A DNA stretch of 64,000 nucleotides from Syngnathus acus (GCF_901709675.1 NC_051107.1:1291001-1355000); one strand, 5' to 3'; positions 40,301-50,004 are shown, counted from the stretch's first letter. Translations and numbers: made by a program. Notes: a model not told the origin generated them from the letters alone.

Positions 40301-43300
40301 CAAAAAGCTAATGTAATTCCGAGCTGATTGATGCAAGTCCAACGTGTATGTTGTGTAAAGGAGGCCATTAAAGAGATGGCGATGTTATTACCATAATTTG
40401 TTAATAAGGGTTGATCAGGAGGATAAAATGGTTTTGGACTTCGTGTGATGTGGCCCTCTTAAATATTTTCTCCCATTTCCGCCTGAGCGGATGTCGCAGC
40501 TTGCGCTGCCCAAAGGTGCCGTTGACGTGACTCACAAGCTTTTTGAGTCACGAGTCAGATGGTGCACACTGCCGTCCAGATCCTTTCTGACATCCCATCG
40601 TCTTTATCGTGTATACTCCTCCACCCCACGTTAGCGTCTTAGCTGTCGTCACTGATCACAGCTCAAAAAGAATCCTAGGAAAGAATTCAGTCGATTTCTG
40701 TGCACAGTTTTTCCTCACTGATGCAGTTTTTTTTCCTCTCGTGTAGGATGATGTGCCAGACAATCCGTCCACGCAACAAACTTACTGTTTCCACTCTGGG
40801 AGCGCTGCCATCGTGGCTAAGTGCATTGGGGAAGGGGGAGGGGAGCAAGCAAGCGGAGTCGGTCAGGATGTAAACACAACAGGCTGTGCTAACGAAAGGT
40901 GACCGGTGCCAAAAAATGTTGGTGTATTTTACAAAGCACAGCCCTTCTGCCTCACTAGCACTAAAGGTTCTATCTGCTAAATACATTTAAAGACACATTC
41001 GCGAATAATCTCAGGGGGGACATTAGAGGATGTGTATGTGTTTTGAAAAGCGAGCTGACCTGAAATCGCTTTTGTGCCAGCTGACTATTTTTATACATGT
41101 GGGCCTCCGGGGCATGTGAGGGGAGCGCTGTGAGGCAGTCTGTGGAGAAACGATGGGGGGGGGGGGGGGGGGGGGGGGCTGCAGGGCAACCTTGCAGCTG
41201 GATTGAATGTGAAAAAAAGTTGAATCGAAAAGAATGTATGGATTGTTCTTCCGGTCTTCCACAAGTATCGATAGAGATTACGAGCACCTGACCAGAGGAT
41301 CAAGTCTCAATAAAAATAACAGGATTCCTGTTGGCCTCTAAATCCTTTTAGGAAACTGGGATTAAGCCTCTGGCCGCCCACGTTGGACCCCTTTTCATTG
41401 TTTCCCAGCCGACGCCCATCTGTTAAGTCGACGAGCGTGTTTCAGGCAGCGTTGTTTGATATATACGTATGGCGTCACGTCTTTGTGACTCATCTGGAGC
41501 AGGAACGCGGCGGCCTAGATGGGAGTGTAACAGCATCACCCGTTCCTTCGACGCAATTACTGATGTTCGGCTGACTGATTGCACGGCTCGTCTCCTCGTT
41601 ACATTTGCAATTAAAGCCTCGTGCTAAACGTGATGGAAACTCAACTTTCTTCCGACAGCACTGACTGAAAACGTGGACACCTTGATGCTTTGTGTTTCGA
41701 TAAAGATAATAGAGTGAATACAAGGGAATTGATTTCCCGGGGAGGTCATTTCCAGTTCATCTTAAAACTCTCGGGAATACTCAGAAGATTACAGATAAGA
41801 CTGACGAAATCTCACTCCGGATAACGACGACGCAATTACATGACATCAGGATTGCTGACAAATATTTTGATGATTTTTCGCATACAAGGACCAAGAGTCA
41901 CCTTTTTTTGGAATGGGTTCAGAATTCGGGTTTCAAGCTTAGGTTAGTGATTCAGTAAATCGTTGTCGATAGCAGCCTTATTTCTTGATAAGGTCGTTTT
42001 ACAATCAGGAACTAGAAATTAGAAGAATACAAAAATACTGTTAATTACATGCAATATTAAGGAAAATTGCTATATTGGAATATATATGCCTTTAGAATTA
42101 TCTGTCATTGTTTTTGGGGGGATATTTTATGTAAAGTATTCGTGGTATCGGTACTTGGTATCGGTGACTACTGTGACTACAATCAGGAAGTAGAAATCAG
42201 AAGAATAGAAAAATACTGTTAATTACATGAAAATTGCTATATTGGGACGTATATGTCTTCAGTTATTGTTTAGTGGTATCCGTACTTGGTATCGGTAATT
42301 AATTCAGAATGGAAGGCCTGAAAAAAAGCTGGTATCGAACATGACGACTTTCAAGACATTCAGACAAAGATTCAGGTTATTCGGGTATCAGTTTTGGGTT
42401 TCAAAAAAAGGTTTCAATCCAGGGCTGAGGATTTGAATGTTTTGATATGAAGTCCTGCCTTGGATTGCTTTCAACACGTTTCATAAACAAAAGGTGAAGG
42501 ATATCAGAATCCTTCCATTCATCAGTATGCGTCCCTTGACGGACACCCTGATACAGACGAGAAGGATTGCTATGCAAGAAACAGCCAACGTCAGCATGTT
42601 TTTGGACTGGATGCCACAAAAAGCACTCAAGCGAAAACCCTTTTTGGCCTGCGTTCCTTCAACATGCTGATGCGCCGCCATCGTGTTCCATCTGGTCTTG
42701 GCGAGCCGACACACAATGTGGAACCGTGAGGGGAAGCGGGTCAAAGGCGTTTGGTTTCCGTGTCACTAACGGTAGTGTTTGTGAGTGTTTCTTACCTCTC
42801 CTAAATGGGGATTGGGGTTGAATCCACACAGATTGCACACACTCTTCTTACAGTCAGTGCAGAGACTGTAGTTTGGCGCTTCTGATGTCCCCACATTCAG
42901 CTCCGCCTTGCAAAGAGGACAGCTTTCCTTAGTTTGGGAGGCTAAGTCCAAGCTGGATTCTCGCGCAACGGATTTGGTCCTTGGTGGTTTTCTGAATTTG
43001 GCCGGTGGGGTGTCAGGAGCAGAATCCGAATCAGGGGGAGAGCCCGGAGCAGAGAATGGAGAGTCGGGTGGGGAGCCAGGGCCGGAACCGGGTTCAGAGT
43101 CTGGCGGTGACCCCGGTGGAGAATCGTCTGGTTTCTCTTCCTCACCGGTGACGAGATTGGTGGCTGAGTTGAGGAGGGATGAGCCGAAGCTGAACATCTG
43201 CGAGGCGGTGGCGGGAGGTTTTGCCGCTTCTGATAATCCACCGAATCCTCCGAACAGCTTCCCGGCGACAGACTCCTCCTGCTTTGGAGCCGCCTGTGCT

Positions 43301-46300
43301 TGGGGCTTGGATGAGTCCATCAATCCACCAAAACCGCCAAATAGTTTTCCAGTGACAGACTCAGCAGCTTGTGTGGAAGCAGCAGCCGGCTTGACTGAAT
43401 CGGTCAAGCCTCCAAAACTGATGCCTCCCAACCCACCAAAGAAACTAGACTCCTGCTTGGCCTTAGCCGGTGACTGCTGGGGGCTGGCCTTCTGTTGAAT
43501 GGGGCGGCCGGTCTTGGGATCGATCTTGGGGGAGCCTCCCAATGAGGAGCCTGGAGAAAGCGGCCCTGGAGAGCTAGCACCTGGAGATTTCTGCCTTGGC
43601 GTGGTTGGGGGCGTCAAACCATGGTCGGTGGTGCTTTGCTGCTTGATGAGCAGCTTGCTGGGTTTTCCTGAAGTCTGTTTCTGTGGCGAGGGCGGGGCCG
43701 AGCCTTGTTTGGGTTTTGTCATACCAGGGGGGTTCATGCCTCCCATTGCTCGTTCCATCTGGCAGTTCAGACACAACCATTCTTTACCCTGTGTGGCATA
43801 AGAGAGAGGCTTTTGTTAGAAGATACATACTTTATGCTTAATACCGTGCTAAAACAAAACTCTTACTGCTGAGTCCGGGGGACTGAATCCACAAAGGCTG
43901 CAGACCTGGTTCTTACACTCAGTACAATGACTGTAATTTGGCGGGTCCTTAGATCCAGTATTCAACTGGGTAGTCTTACACAGTGGACAAAGCCCCCCGG
44001 CGGGCTTTGCGGCACCCTGTTGACTCTTGACAGCATCTCCGGGACCAGCCCCAGGCTGCGTTGGTCCTTGCTGTTTGGGTCCAGGCTTGCCAGGTTCTTT
44101 TTGCTGAAGAGGACCACTTTGACCCTCTCTAGGTGCTTGTTGGCCTGGTGGACCTTGACCTTGTCTGGGACCCTGCTGTCCAGGTGGTCCTTGACCTTGT
44201 TTGGGTCCCTGCTGACCTGGTGGTCCTTGCCCTTGTCTGGGACCCTGCTGACCTGGTGGTCCTTGACCTTGTCTGGGACCCTGCTGACCTGGTGGTCCTT
44301 GACCTTGTCTGGGACCCTGCTGACTTGGTGGTGGTCCTTGACCTTGTCTGGGACCCTGCTGACCTGGTGGTCCTTGACCTTGTCTGGGACCCTGTTGACC
44401 TGGTGGTCCTTGACCCTGTTTGGGTCCCTGATGACCTGGTGGTCCTTGACCTGGTCTAGGTGCTTGCTGTCCAGGAGGCCCTTGTCCTGGCTGCCCCTGG
44501 CCTTGTCTGGGAGCTTGTCCAGGAGGTCCCTGAGCTGATTTGGGTCCTGGGCTTGCTTGTCCTTGCGCAGGTTTTGGCCCCTGTCCAGAAGGACCTTGAC
44601 TCTGTCTTTGGGGCCCCCCTTGTGGTGAACCCTTTGGACCGGATCCTTGTTGAGGGCCTTTGCCTGGTGGCTTTCCTCCCTGATTGGTCCCAGGTGCAGC
44701 TCCTTCCTCCTCCTCTCCAAACAGCCCAAACTTGGGCATGTTGACAGAGTCGCCCATGGAGGATATAGAGGAGGACACTGAGGAGGTCATGGATGACATG
44801 GCACTGAGGGGGTTGGCCCCACTGAGAAAGCTGGAGCCAAACATGCCGGATGACTTGCTTTCAGAGTCTTTGGGCTCCTGCCGGAATCGGGACTCAAAAA
44901 GATTGAGTGATGAGGGACTGCGCCCTGTGGCAGGCCTGCTGGGGGGACTCTGGTTGAAGGCGTCTACCGTGCGACTCTTACTGAGGCCTGCCGGGGCCCT
45001 GGCGGTCCCCTGTTGCTGGGATCGCTGCTGGACTCCAGATTCCGACGGTCTTGGGGAGATAAAAAGAAAAGTTTGTTCTTAAAAAAAGATATTGTTCGGG
45101 GATATTGTTCACATTTAGCATAGCGCTGGTGTTGTAATAATAATACGCATTACAATAGCGGCCATATCAACATGGATATGTAGCATGTCGTCGCCGTGGG
45201 CTAGCGCTAACGAGTAAGTGAACAGGGCTGAATGACACAGAGTGTACATCACGGAGATGAAGAGGCGGCTTTGTTAGCTGAGGCAAGAGGGAACCAATTT
45301 CCACGCGCTGCGAGGAGCAAATTGTTTGTGGTATTCATTATGCAATATATCGGCCTACATTGCCGTGTAGTATCGTCAGACTGTTACAGTAAGGCACAAT
45401 CCAGCGCTGCTCACTTCAGCACCATGGACAGGGAAAACCAGACAGATGCTTCAAATTAAAGGAGGGAAGTCTGAGTGGGAAGTGACATTCACACTGTGCT
45501 TCTATTTTTAGTCATTAATATTGATGGACCCCGACCATCCTTGTTTGCTACCCAACATAACATATTTCAATTCGGGTTGATTAAAAGATCGGTATCAAGC
45601 ATTTTAATGCATTTAGTTGTCATTTGTAGTCTCCAAGCCCCTCCCACTCTTTAGCCACACGCCATTAAAATCCAATCTGGACAAATTCATTAGCAGATCA
45701 GTCTAATTGGCAACATTAACGTGGATACAAGCGACCATTTTGTGTTGTCATTCGTGACATGTCGTTCAAATAGAGGGGAAAAAAAACAACAAAACTGGAT
45801 TGTGGTTTTTCTTTTTTACCCAACAGGCATTTCGATCATTTGGCACAAATACTGGGGGTGTGTCTCTTTCTCTCTTGATGTGACATAAACAATCCGGATG
45901 GTATCCTTATCAACGGCTCTGTGCGAGTATTTACGCGTGCAACCGTGTAGAAAAAAAAATGCAGCATCGACACACAGCTCCACACAGGCTGCTGAATGCG
46001 TGTCGTCACATAGAAAGGATAAAGAGGCGTTTTTATGCATTGCTGATAAGCCATGAAAATTGGCTTTAATAATGAGATCACGTCTGGGTGGATTACAAAA
46101 ATGGGCGTGATCTCACGCCTGCTCAGCCTCAACACTTAACTCGGTTAGTGTGGATATTTTTGTTTATATATACATATTTTGCAAAAGCAAGATTGGTAGC
46201 AAGAGTAATACTAAGCCCTGCCTTCGTGCGGCCGCGGCACCCCCGGGCTGCCTGCCCTGCGCCCTTGACATCACCGCGGCGAGCTGCTTCCGCTGCTCCT

Positions 46301-46436
46301 CGCTCAGCTCCGCCAGGTTCACCGGATCCCCGCCAGGGACTCGCACGAAGCCCCCGGCCCCGTCGGGTGCCAGCCCCTCGGGTAGCCCTTGCAGCGGGCC
46401 TTCGCCTCCTCCTTCCAGGCTCGCCTCGTTCCCCAT
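17723..46436 (-). CDS. pclo: pclo: Piccolo, presynaptic active-zone scaffold protein (26 coding exons)
   Basis: Piccolo is a giant scaffold of the presynaptic cytomatrix that, with Bassoon, organises synaptic vesicles, actin and calcium channels. The 26 minus-strand exons join in phase to 14,316 nt, 4,771 residues plus stop (human about 5,140). Approximate layout: myristoylation-type start MGNEASLEG (1-9); Gln-rich repeats (about 270-385); zinc finger 1 (427-476); zinc finger 2 (760-806); long disordered exons 4 and 5; coiled coils (2975-3080 and 3364-3430); PDZ (4030-4135); C2A (4222-4370); Gln-rich linker; C2B (4632-4765). C2A keeps Asp residues typical of calcium binding ([21 protein letters not shown]). 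The C-terminal half closely follows the mammalian protein. Introns 1 and 13 appear to use GC donors. Introns not listed separately hold nothing recognised. The coding part spans only 28.7 kb. Confidence 0.96.
17930..18075 (-). CDS. pclo: pclo exon 25: C2B
   Basis: 146 nt encoding [39 protein letters not shown] and [10 protein letters not shown]. The mammalian C2B is reported not to bind calcium; I infer the same here. Confidence 0.97.
18495..18629 (-). CDS. pclo: pclo exon 24: start of C2B
   Basis: 135 nt encoding [40 protein letters not shown] and ADHLP, nearly identical to human C2B. Confidence 0.97.
18706..18761 (-). CDS. pclo: pclo exon 23: linker
   Basis: 56 nt encoding [18 protein letters not shown] just upstream of C2B (human R-I-GKMGQNGQEP region). 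Acceptor gttcag, donor gtaaga. Confidence 0.85.
18858..18999 (-). CDS. pclo: pclo exon 22: linker
   Basis: 142 nt encoding [39 protein letters not shown] and AIFQVPR. It recalls the Ser/Gly-rich, SVDSEGSS-type linker of the human protein. Donor gtgagt. Confidence 0.85.
19345..19512 (-). CDS. pclo: pclo exon 21: linker
   Basis: 168 nt encoding [40 protein letters not shown] and [16 protein letters not shown] do not recognise a fold. The exon is supported by an open frame, a pyrimidine-rich acceptor and exact phase fit on both sides. It may be alternatively spliced. Confidence 0.75.
19895..19951. repeat. compound (TG)n(TA)n microsatellite
   Basis: About seven TG units followed by about 22 TA units, in the pclo intron between exons 20 and 21. 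Confidence 0.9.
20198..20467 (-). CDS. pclo: pclo exon 20: Gln-rich C2A-C2B linker
   Basis: 270 nt. It starts [20 protein letters not shown] (human MQVPTIEKSHSSPGSSK) and becomes Gln/Pro-rich ([17 protein letters not shown]). Acceptor gttttag, donor gtaaac; phases match exons 19 and 21. Confidence 0.88.
21165..21402 (-). CDS. pclo: pclo exon 19: end of C2A and linker
   Basis: 238 nt. [20 protein letters not shown] ends the C2A domain; a Ser/His-rich linker follows with [17 protein letters not shown], matching human [16 protein letters not shown]. Confidence 0.95.
21478..21549 (-). CDS. pclo: pclo exon 18: C2A
   Basis: 72 nt, 24 codons: [20 protein letters not shown] and FLGE, with the Asp residues of the third calcium-binding loop. 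Confidence 0.96.
21876..21969 (-). CDS. pclo: pclo exon 17: C2A
   Basis: 94 nt encoding [20 protein letters not shown] and [11 protein letters not shown], matching human [19 protein letters not shown]. Acceptor ccaccag, donor gtagaa. Confidence 0.96.
22391..22417 (-). CDS. pclo: pclo exon 16: optional 27-bp C2A microexon
   Basis: 27 nt between ctctcag and gtatgtg encode QVMVVQNAS. Both sides have the same phase, so skipping it leaves the frame intact (GRG joined to AENKRR). It corresponds to the nine-residue alternatively spliced insert reported for mammalian Piccolo C2A. Confidence 0.9.
22740..22870 (-). CDS. pclo: pclo exon 15: first part of C2A
   Basis: 131 nt encoding [40 protein letters not shown] and PGRG. 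The Asp residues of the first calcium-binding loop are present. Confidence 0.97.
22979..23029 (-). CDS. pclo: pclo exon 14
   Basis: 51 nt encoding [22 protein letters not shown](E/D)IQ immediately precedes the C2A domain in Piccolo. Confidence 0.93.
23104..23291 (-). CDS. pclo: pclo exon 13: PDZ-C2A linker
   Basis: 188 nt. It includes [18 protein letters not shown], matching human [15 protein letters not shown], then a Ser/Ala/Thr-rich stretch and KKRHGTK. The donor in the correct phase is AAG|gcgagt, a GC-type splice site with otherwise strong consensus. Confidence 0.88.
23350..23414 (-). CDS. pclo: pclo exon 12
   Basis: 65 nt encoding [21 protein letters not shown], the segment after the PDZ domain. 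It is followed by an intron of only 58 bp. Confidence 0.9.
23497..23605 (-). CDS. pclo: pclo exon 11: end of PDZ domain
   Basis: 109 nt encoding [20 protein letters not shown] and [17 protein letters not shown], the last helix and strand of the PDZ domain. Acceptor acaacag, donor gtaagc. Confidence 0.95.
25306..25376. repeat. short palindromic interspersed repeat
   Basis: TTAACTCGCACTGCCAG on the left and GTCAATGGCAGCGAATTAATT on the right form an imperfect hairpin. Related to the copy at 7522-7592. Confidence 0.5.
25499..25968. repeat. direct tandem duplication of about 230 bp
   Basis: 25499-25722 and 25731-25968 both run from TCTAA(T/C)GATAATTTAATGA through GAGATGAGATTTTTTGTTTT to GATCATCTTGCAAGA and TGAGCATC. 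They differ by scattered changes and one insertion of about 10 bp. Confidence 0.9.
26104..26229 (-). CDS. pclo: pclo exon 10: PDZ domain core
   Basis: 126 nt encoding [20 protein letters not shown], then [21 protein letters not shown]. The GLGI segment is the PDZ carboxylate-binding loop. Confidence 0.96.
26230..26955. other. pclo intron 9
   Basis: 726 bp with no recognised element. A 91-codon open frame at 26290-26565 on the plus strand shows no protein family I know and is probably chance. Confidence 0.6.
26956..27031 (-). CDS. pclo: pclo exon 9: start of PDZ region
   Basis: 76 nt encoding [20 protein letters not shown] and DRSVS, the lead-in to the PDZ domain. Phases agree with exons 8 and 10. 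Confidence 0.95.
27123..27205 (-). CDS. pclo: pclo exon 8
   Basis: 83 nt encoding [20 protein letters not shown] plus NGHDKRQ, almost identical to the human segment [16 protein letters not shown]. Confidence 0.95.
27206..28738. other. pclo intron 7
   Basis: 1.5 kb of AT-rich DNA with a poly-T run near 27387-27400. No exon or repeat recognised. Confidence 0.6.
28739..30800 (-). CDS. pclo: pclo exon 7: second coiled coil and Tyr/Gln-rich region
   Basis: 2,062 nt. It starts [20 protein letters not shown] and includes the coiled coil [20 protein letters not shown] onward, a region conserved between Piccolo and Bassoon. A YQ-rich stretch and a long serine-rich part follow. It ends at MSDSE before gtaaaa; the split codon joins exon 8. 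Confidence 0.96.
30801..31659. other. pclo intron 6
   Basis: 859 bp, AT-rich, nothing recognised apart from a short duplicated word AGAAATGCTAACTAGCATT near 31570-31620. Confidence 0.6.
31660..33173 (-). CDS. pclo: pclo exon 6: coiled-coil region
   Basis: 1,514 nt. It encodes a long Gln/Glu-rich coiled coil (about residues 2975-3080, including [20 protein letters not shown]), followed by three QTD motifs ([27 protein letters not shown]) and phospho-type Ser-Pro sites. Acceptor ctgaacag, donor gtgagt. Confidence 0.94.
33469..37426 (-). CDS. pclo: pclo exon 5: giant disordered exon
   Basis: 3,958 nt, the largest exon. It encodes acidic clusters ([19 protein letters not shown]), a thrice-repeated motif of the form (S/D)A(D/E)xAYEE or [10 protein letters not shown], and a proline-rich tract with SH3-type ligands ([18 protein letters not shown]). 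Several VDLS/VDLT elements follow near its end. Acceptor ccaacag, donor gtcagt, phase 1 end. Confidence 0.95.
37554..39623 (-). CDS. pclo: pclo exon 4: end of zinc finger 2 and long acidic region
   Basis: 2,070 nt, 690 codons, phase 0 at both ends (acceptor ttcag, donor gtgacc). It begins [13 protein letters not shown], completing zinc finger 2, then a Pro/Ala stretch and about 640 residues rich in Glu, Ser, Thr and Val without a recognisable fold. The single open frame and exact splice fit show it is coding. Confidence 0.92.
39624..42795. other. pclo intron 3, splitting zinc finger 2
   Basis: 3.2 kb. A G-run of 24 bases (41155-41178) is the clearest feature. A diverged duplication around 42000-42110 and 42180-42290 shares CAGGAA(C/G)TAGAAAT and AAATACTGTTAATTACATG. 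No exon recognised. Confidence 0.6.
41155..41178. repeat. 24-base poly-G tract
   Basis: An uninterrupted run of G in pclo intron 3 and a likely sequencing or assembly weak point; on the transcribed pclo strand it is poly-C. Confidence 0.9.
42796..43788 (-). CDS. pclo: pclo exon 3: end of zinc finger 1, disordered region, first half of zinc finger 2
   Basis: 993 nt, phase 0 at both ends. It starts [15 protein letters not shown], the last CxxC of finger 1, and ends with CPLC, CTDC and [14 protein letters not shown] of finger 2. Between them a module like [13 protein letters not shown] occurs twice plus a variant, recalling TVTGKLFGFGASIF in the human protein. Confidence 0.94.
43867..45049 (-). 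CDS. pclo: pclo exon 2: Gln-rich repeat domain and first half of zinc finger 1
   Basis: 1,183 nt. Near its start [11 protein letters not shown] and [13 protein letters not shown] match human GLSKSRTTDTF and GRSPSTISLKE. About ten tandem copies of [12 protein letters not shown] follow (44130-44470), a counterpart of the Gln/Pro-rich repeat region of Piccolo. The end carries CPLC, CTEC and CSLC, the first cysteines of zinc finger 1. Donor gtaaga. Confidence 0.93.
44130..44470 (-). repeat. pclo: in-frame coding minisatellite (Gly-Pro-Gln repeat)
   Basis: 33-36-bp units encode [12 protein letters not shown] with small changes (P for GQ, K for R, A for G). One unit is length-variant ([13 protein letters not shown]). 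Some neighbouring units are nearly identical in DNA, suggesting recent homogenisation. Confidence 0.9.
45050..46221. other. pclo intron 1
   Basis: 1.17 kb with no recognised exon or repeat. Confidence 0.6.
46222..46436 (-). CDS. pclo: pclo exon 1 (start codon)
   Basis: ATG at 46436-46434 begins MGNEASLEG, the start shared by Piccolo, with Gly2 as a possible myristoylation site. The conserved block [18 protein letters not shown] follows. No GT donor gives the right phase; a GC donor after CGAAG (gcaggg) leaves two bases that pair correctly with exon 2, so the 3' edge is inferred. Confidence 0.85.
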
Positions 46437-46960
46437 GATGCAACCCTTCCCGAGTCCGTCCTGGATCGATGCGCCGCCGCGACCCGAGCCCCTTACTGGC
46501 GCCGCGGGTTTTAGCTCCGAAATGCGCAGCGGAAACGGCCTGGTTGCATCTCACACGGGTTTTATCCGTTTAATGGCTATTTTCCCACCAAGAGCTGCCG
46601 TTCCACTGACGTTTGGTGCCTGCTGCGTCGAGCATCTCTGCAGCTTTACACACCAGTCACCAGCTCTCCGCGACTGGGGGTCTTCCGTTTCACTCCCTCC
46701 ACAGCCTCAAATTATGACATCCGGATATTTTTCCAAAATAAAATCTCAATTAATTCTCATTCCTGCCTATTTCACAACGTGTTTGCGTCCTATACATTAA
46801 AGAAATAAATAGTAAACACATTAAATACAAATTTGAATTCTATAGTCCATGAAAAAGGTGACTGGATCACATTTACAATGCAATATAGCGACCGCTTCCG
46901 CATTCTTCATGAAAACAAAAATAACTTGACGCTCTCAGTGCTGACTGCGCATGCGCCGTC
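46437..46960 (-). promoter_or_regulatory. candidate pclo promoter and 5' UTR
   Basis: GC- and CpG-rich sequence immediately upstream of the pclo start codon, continuing the CpG-rich exon 1, with an NRF1-type site at 46946-46957. The transcription start cannot be fixed by eye. Confidence 0.5.
46946..46957. promoter_or_regulatory. NRF1-type palindrome upstream of pclo
   Basis: TGCGCATGCGCC, 510 bp upstream of the pclo start codon and followed by GTCTC. Identical to the site at 12337-12348. Confidence 0.55.
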
Positions 46961-48150
46961 TCTGACAGGTGAACTGGATTCTTCAGTGGAGTAAAATGTG
47001 TCGTTAAAGGGGAATTACCCGCACAAATGCATTAGATTGAGGTCCATTATTGTCACATTTTGGACAGCACGGTAAAATACTTCAATATAAAATCTCTGTG
47101 TGTGCAAAAAAAAGATGATATAATAAGAGCAGGTGAAGCGTGATAAAGCAAGCTGTTCAAAAGGAGAGCATATCCACAGTAGAGATAATAAACAGTAGCT
47201 GTGGAGGATGACTCATATTACGAATAATAATTCACTGCCTTGGCTTGTTTCTTTGGCAATTAAATGTCATCGGTTGAGATGATAAAAATATATTTATGTG
47301 CAGTGCAATTGTGATTAATTCCTGGTCTCCATTGAAAATGAGACTCCTTTCATCACACGGTAATAGCAATAATAAAATAATGTGTTGCAATTGTATTTTA
47401 CATGCAAAGAGGATTACAGCCGAACACAACACAACGCGTCAGCTTGACTAAGCGTCAAGCGGATGTGTTGCGACACGGCACAGAAAAAAAAACTAATTTG
47501 CTTCATGCGTGCGTGTGTGTGTGCGCGTGCGCGTGCGTGTAGCTGCAGGACACATGTGTCCTCTATGCATGGAAGCAACACAGCACCCTCAAGACCCTTG
47601 GAACCCTGAAGAGGATGCACTGGCTGACCATGTATATTTTCTTTATCCTCTTCCAAAAGCAAAAAATACTGCATTTTTTTTTCAGTTGTGACCATAGTCT
47701 TTATTTATGTACAGATATACATTATACTGCCCCCTAGTGGCTAAGGCTGTATGTTTCTATAAATTACAATTACTGTAGAGTGCTACGATCGATTCGACTG
47801 TTCTCCAAATGTACTTAGGGCAAAAAAAACAAAAAAAAACCCACATTGAACCATATCAAGCTAACATCTAACCGCTAAGACAAATTTCGTAACTCAGTAT
47901 TGTGTGTTTGTAAGTCTATGCAACATGACTCTGGTAACCAGATAGCAAGCAGTACACACCGTTCATTAAATTTGAATAGCTCAAATGTGACAAAGAAAAA
48001 AACTGCAGGGTTCAAATATAAGCTTTTGCAAACCAAATGTTTTGAATAGCCGAAATATGACATAGAAAAAAACTGCAGAGTTCAAACATAAGCTTTTGCA
48101 AACCAAATATTTTCAAATGATAAAATCAAAGTGTTGCAATTTCAAAGTTA
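46961..48150. other. spacer upstream of pclo
   Basis: No exon recognised. Contains a GT/GC-alternating patch (47505-47540) and a local duplication at 47985-48010 and 48045-48072 (TGACA(A/T)AGAAAAAAACTGCAG). Confidence 0.5.
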
Positions 48151-48155
48151 CATAC

Positions 48156-48300
48156 CTGGGACTCACAACAGGCGTATATCCTTGCGGCGTCTGCCGGGAC
48201 AGTGTGCGAGCGATCACTGCCGCATTCCCGCTGAGCCTCACTCATCCCGCTTAGCGCCTAATTCCGCCCCCGGCTTCACCCGCCACTGTCCGTCCCTAAA
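48156..48300 (-). other. possible alternative first exon of pclo, unproven
   Basis: A CpG-bearing block ends at a strong donor (CCCAG|gtatgt at 48156/48155). A TGACGTTA CRE-like half site lies just upstream at 48308-48315. One frame opens with ATG at 48245 and stays open for 30 codons to the donor. Another frame has no ATG but would splice in phase onto pclo exon 2. It could be a 5' UTR exon of pclo or unrelated. Confidence 0.3.
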
Positions 48301-49150
48301 AATAAAGTGACGTTAGGAAGGAAGCTCCACACAGCAGCAAAGTCAACAGCGGCACGTAAACAGGAAGTTGTACTGAGGTGTTGCTAATCCTCTTTTATGG
48401 TCTAAGGCCTGATCTGTTTTCCTGTACACTCACTGTATTCATTTCTTTACTGACTGTCAACTTGCTGTACCATACCGGTAGATATATTTGTAATTTTTTG
48501 CTTGTGAATTCATATTGAATTCAAATTGTCTTCACTTTTAATAACCTATTGCTACTGGGACATTACAATTAAAATATTGTGAATTTCTCAGGAACTTTTG
48601 AGTGAATCACATTTTTTTTTGTATTGATGCAGTCGTGATACTTTTGGGGAAAAATAAAATATAGTTACAGTAAATATCTCCTCCTCCACACTGACTCACT
48701 GTTATCGGATGAGCTGCCATTTGATTGGCGAATCCAAAAGAGAGGACACACTAAAAAAGAAATGAATGAAAGAGTGAGTGACACCATCTTTCCCTCCCCC
48801 TCCCTTTCTGAAAATTCATGAATTATTAACGCCACCTACCTGTTGTCACCGCTTGGAGTGCGTCATCGCCATGCATCTTGGGCTCCTTAGCGGATTCCGC
48901 GAGGGACGTGACGCCAGTGACTCACAAACCTGCGAGGGCACAAACATGCACATTGTGACGCGAAGAACTAACTGTGCATTCAAATGATAAAATAACAATT
49001 GACTCTGTAGTGCTTGAAGAAAACCTTTGCACTTGTTTAAGATGTCATCTTCCATCCAACCCGCATTGGTTGCTATGACAGCAGCTGCCACTCACCTGCA
49101 GGGCTCCTAATGAGGCACATCACTAGGCATCGGACTCCCTGTGATGTCAG
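48301..49150. other. spacer between pclo and the foldback element
   Basis: Apart from the CRE-like site at its start, I see nothing coding or structured here. Confidence 0.5.

Positions 49151-50004
<854 letters not shown>

Noticed and set aside
42908-43498. 196-codon open frame on the plus strand
   Set aside because: Antisense to pclo exon 3 and explained by its Pro/Ser/Gly-rich coding.
43927-44538. 203-codon open frame on the plus strand
   Set aside because: It lies antisense to the Gly-Pro-Gln repeats of pclo exon 2. The repetitive Leu/Trp/Thr product reflects repeat composition, not a gene.
46129-46554. 141-codon Arg/Gly-rich frame on the minus strand
   Set aside because: Another frame of pclo exon 1 and its CpG-rich surroundings; the true frame starts MGNEASLEG.
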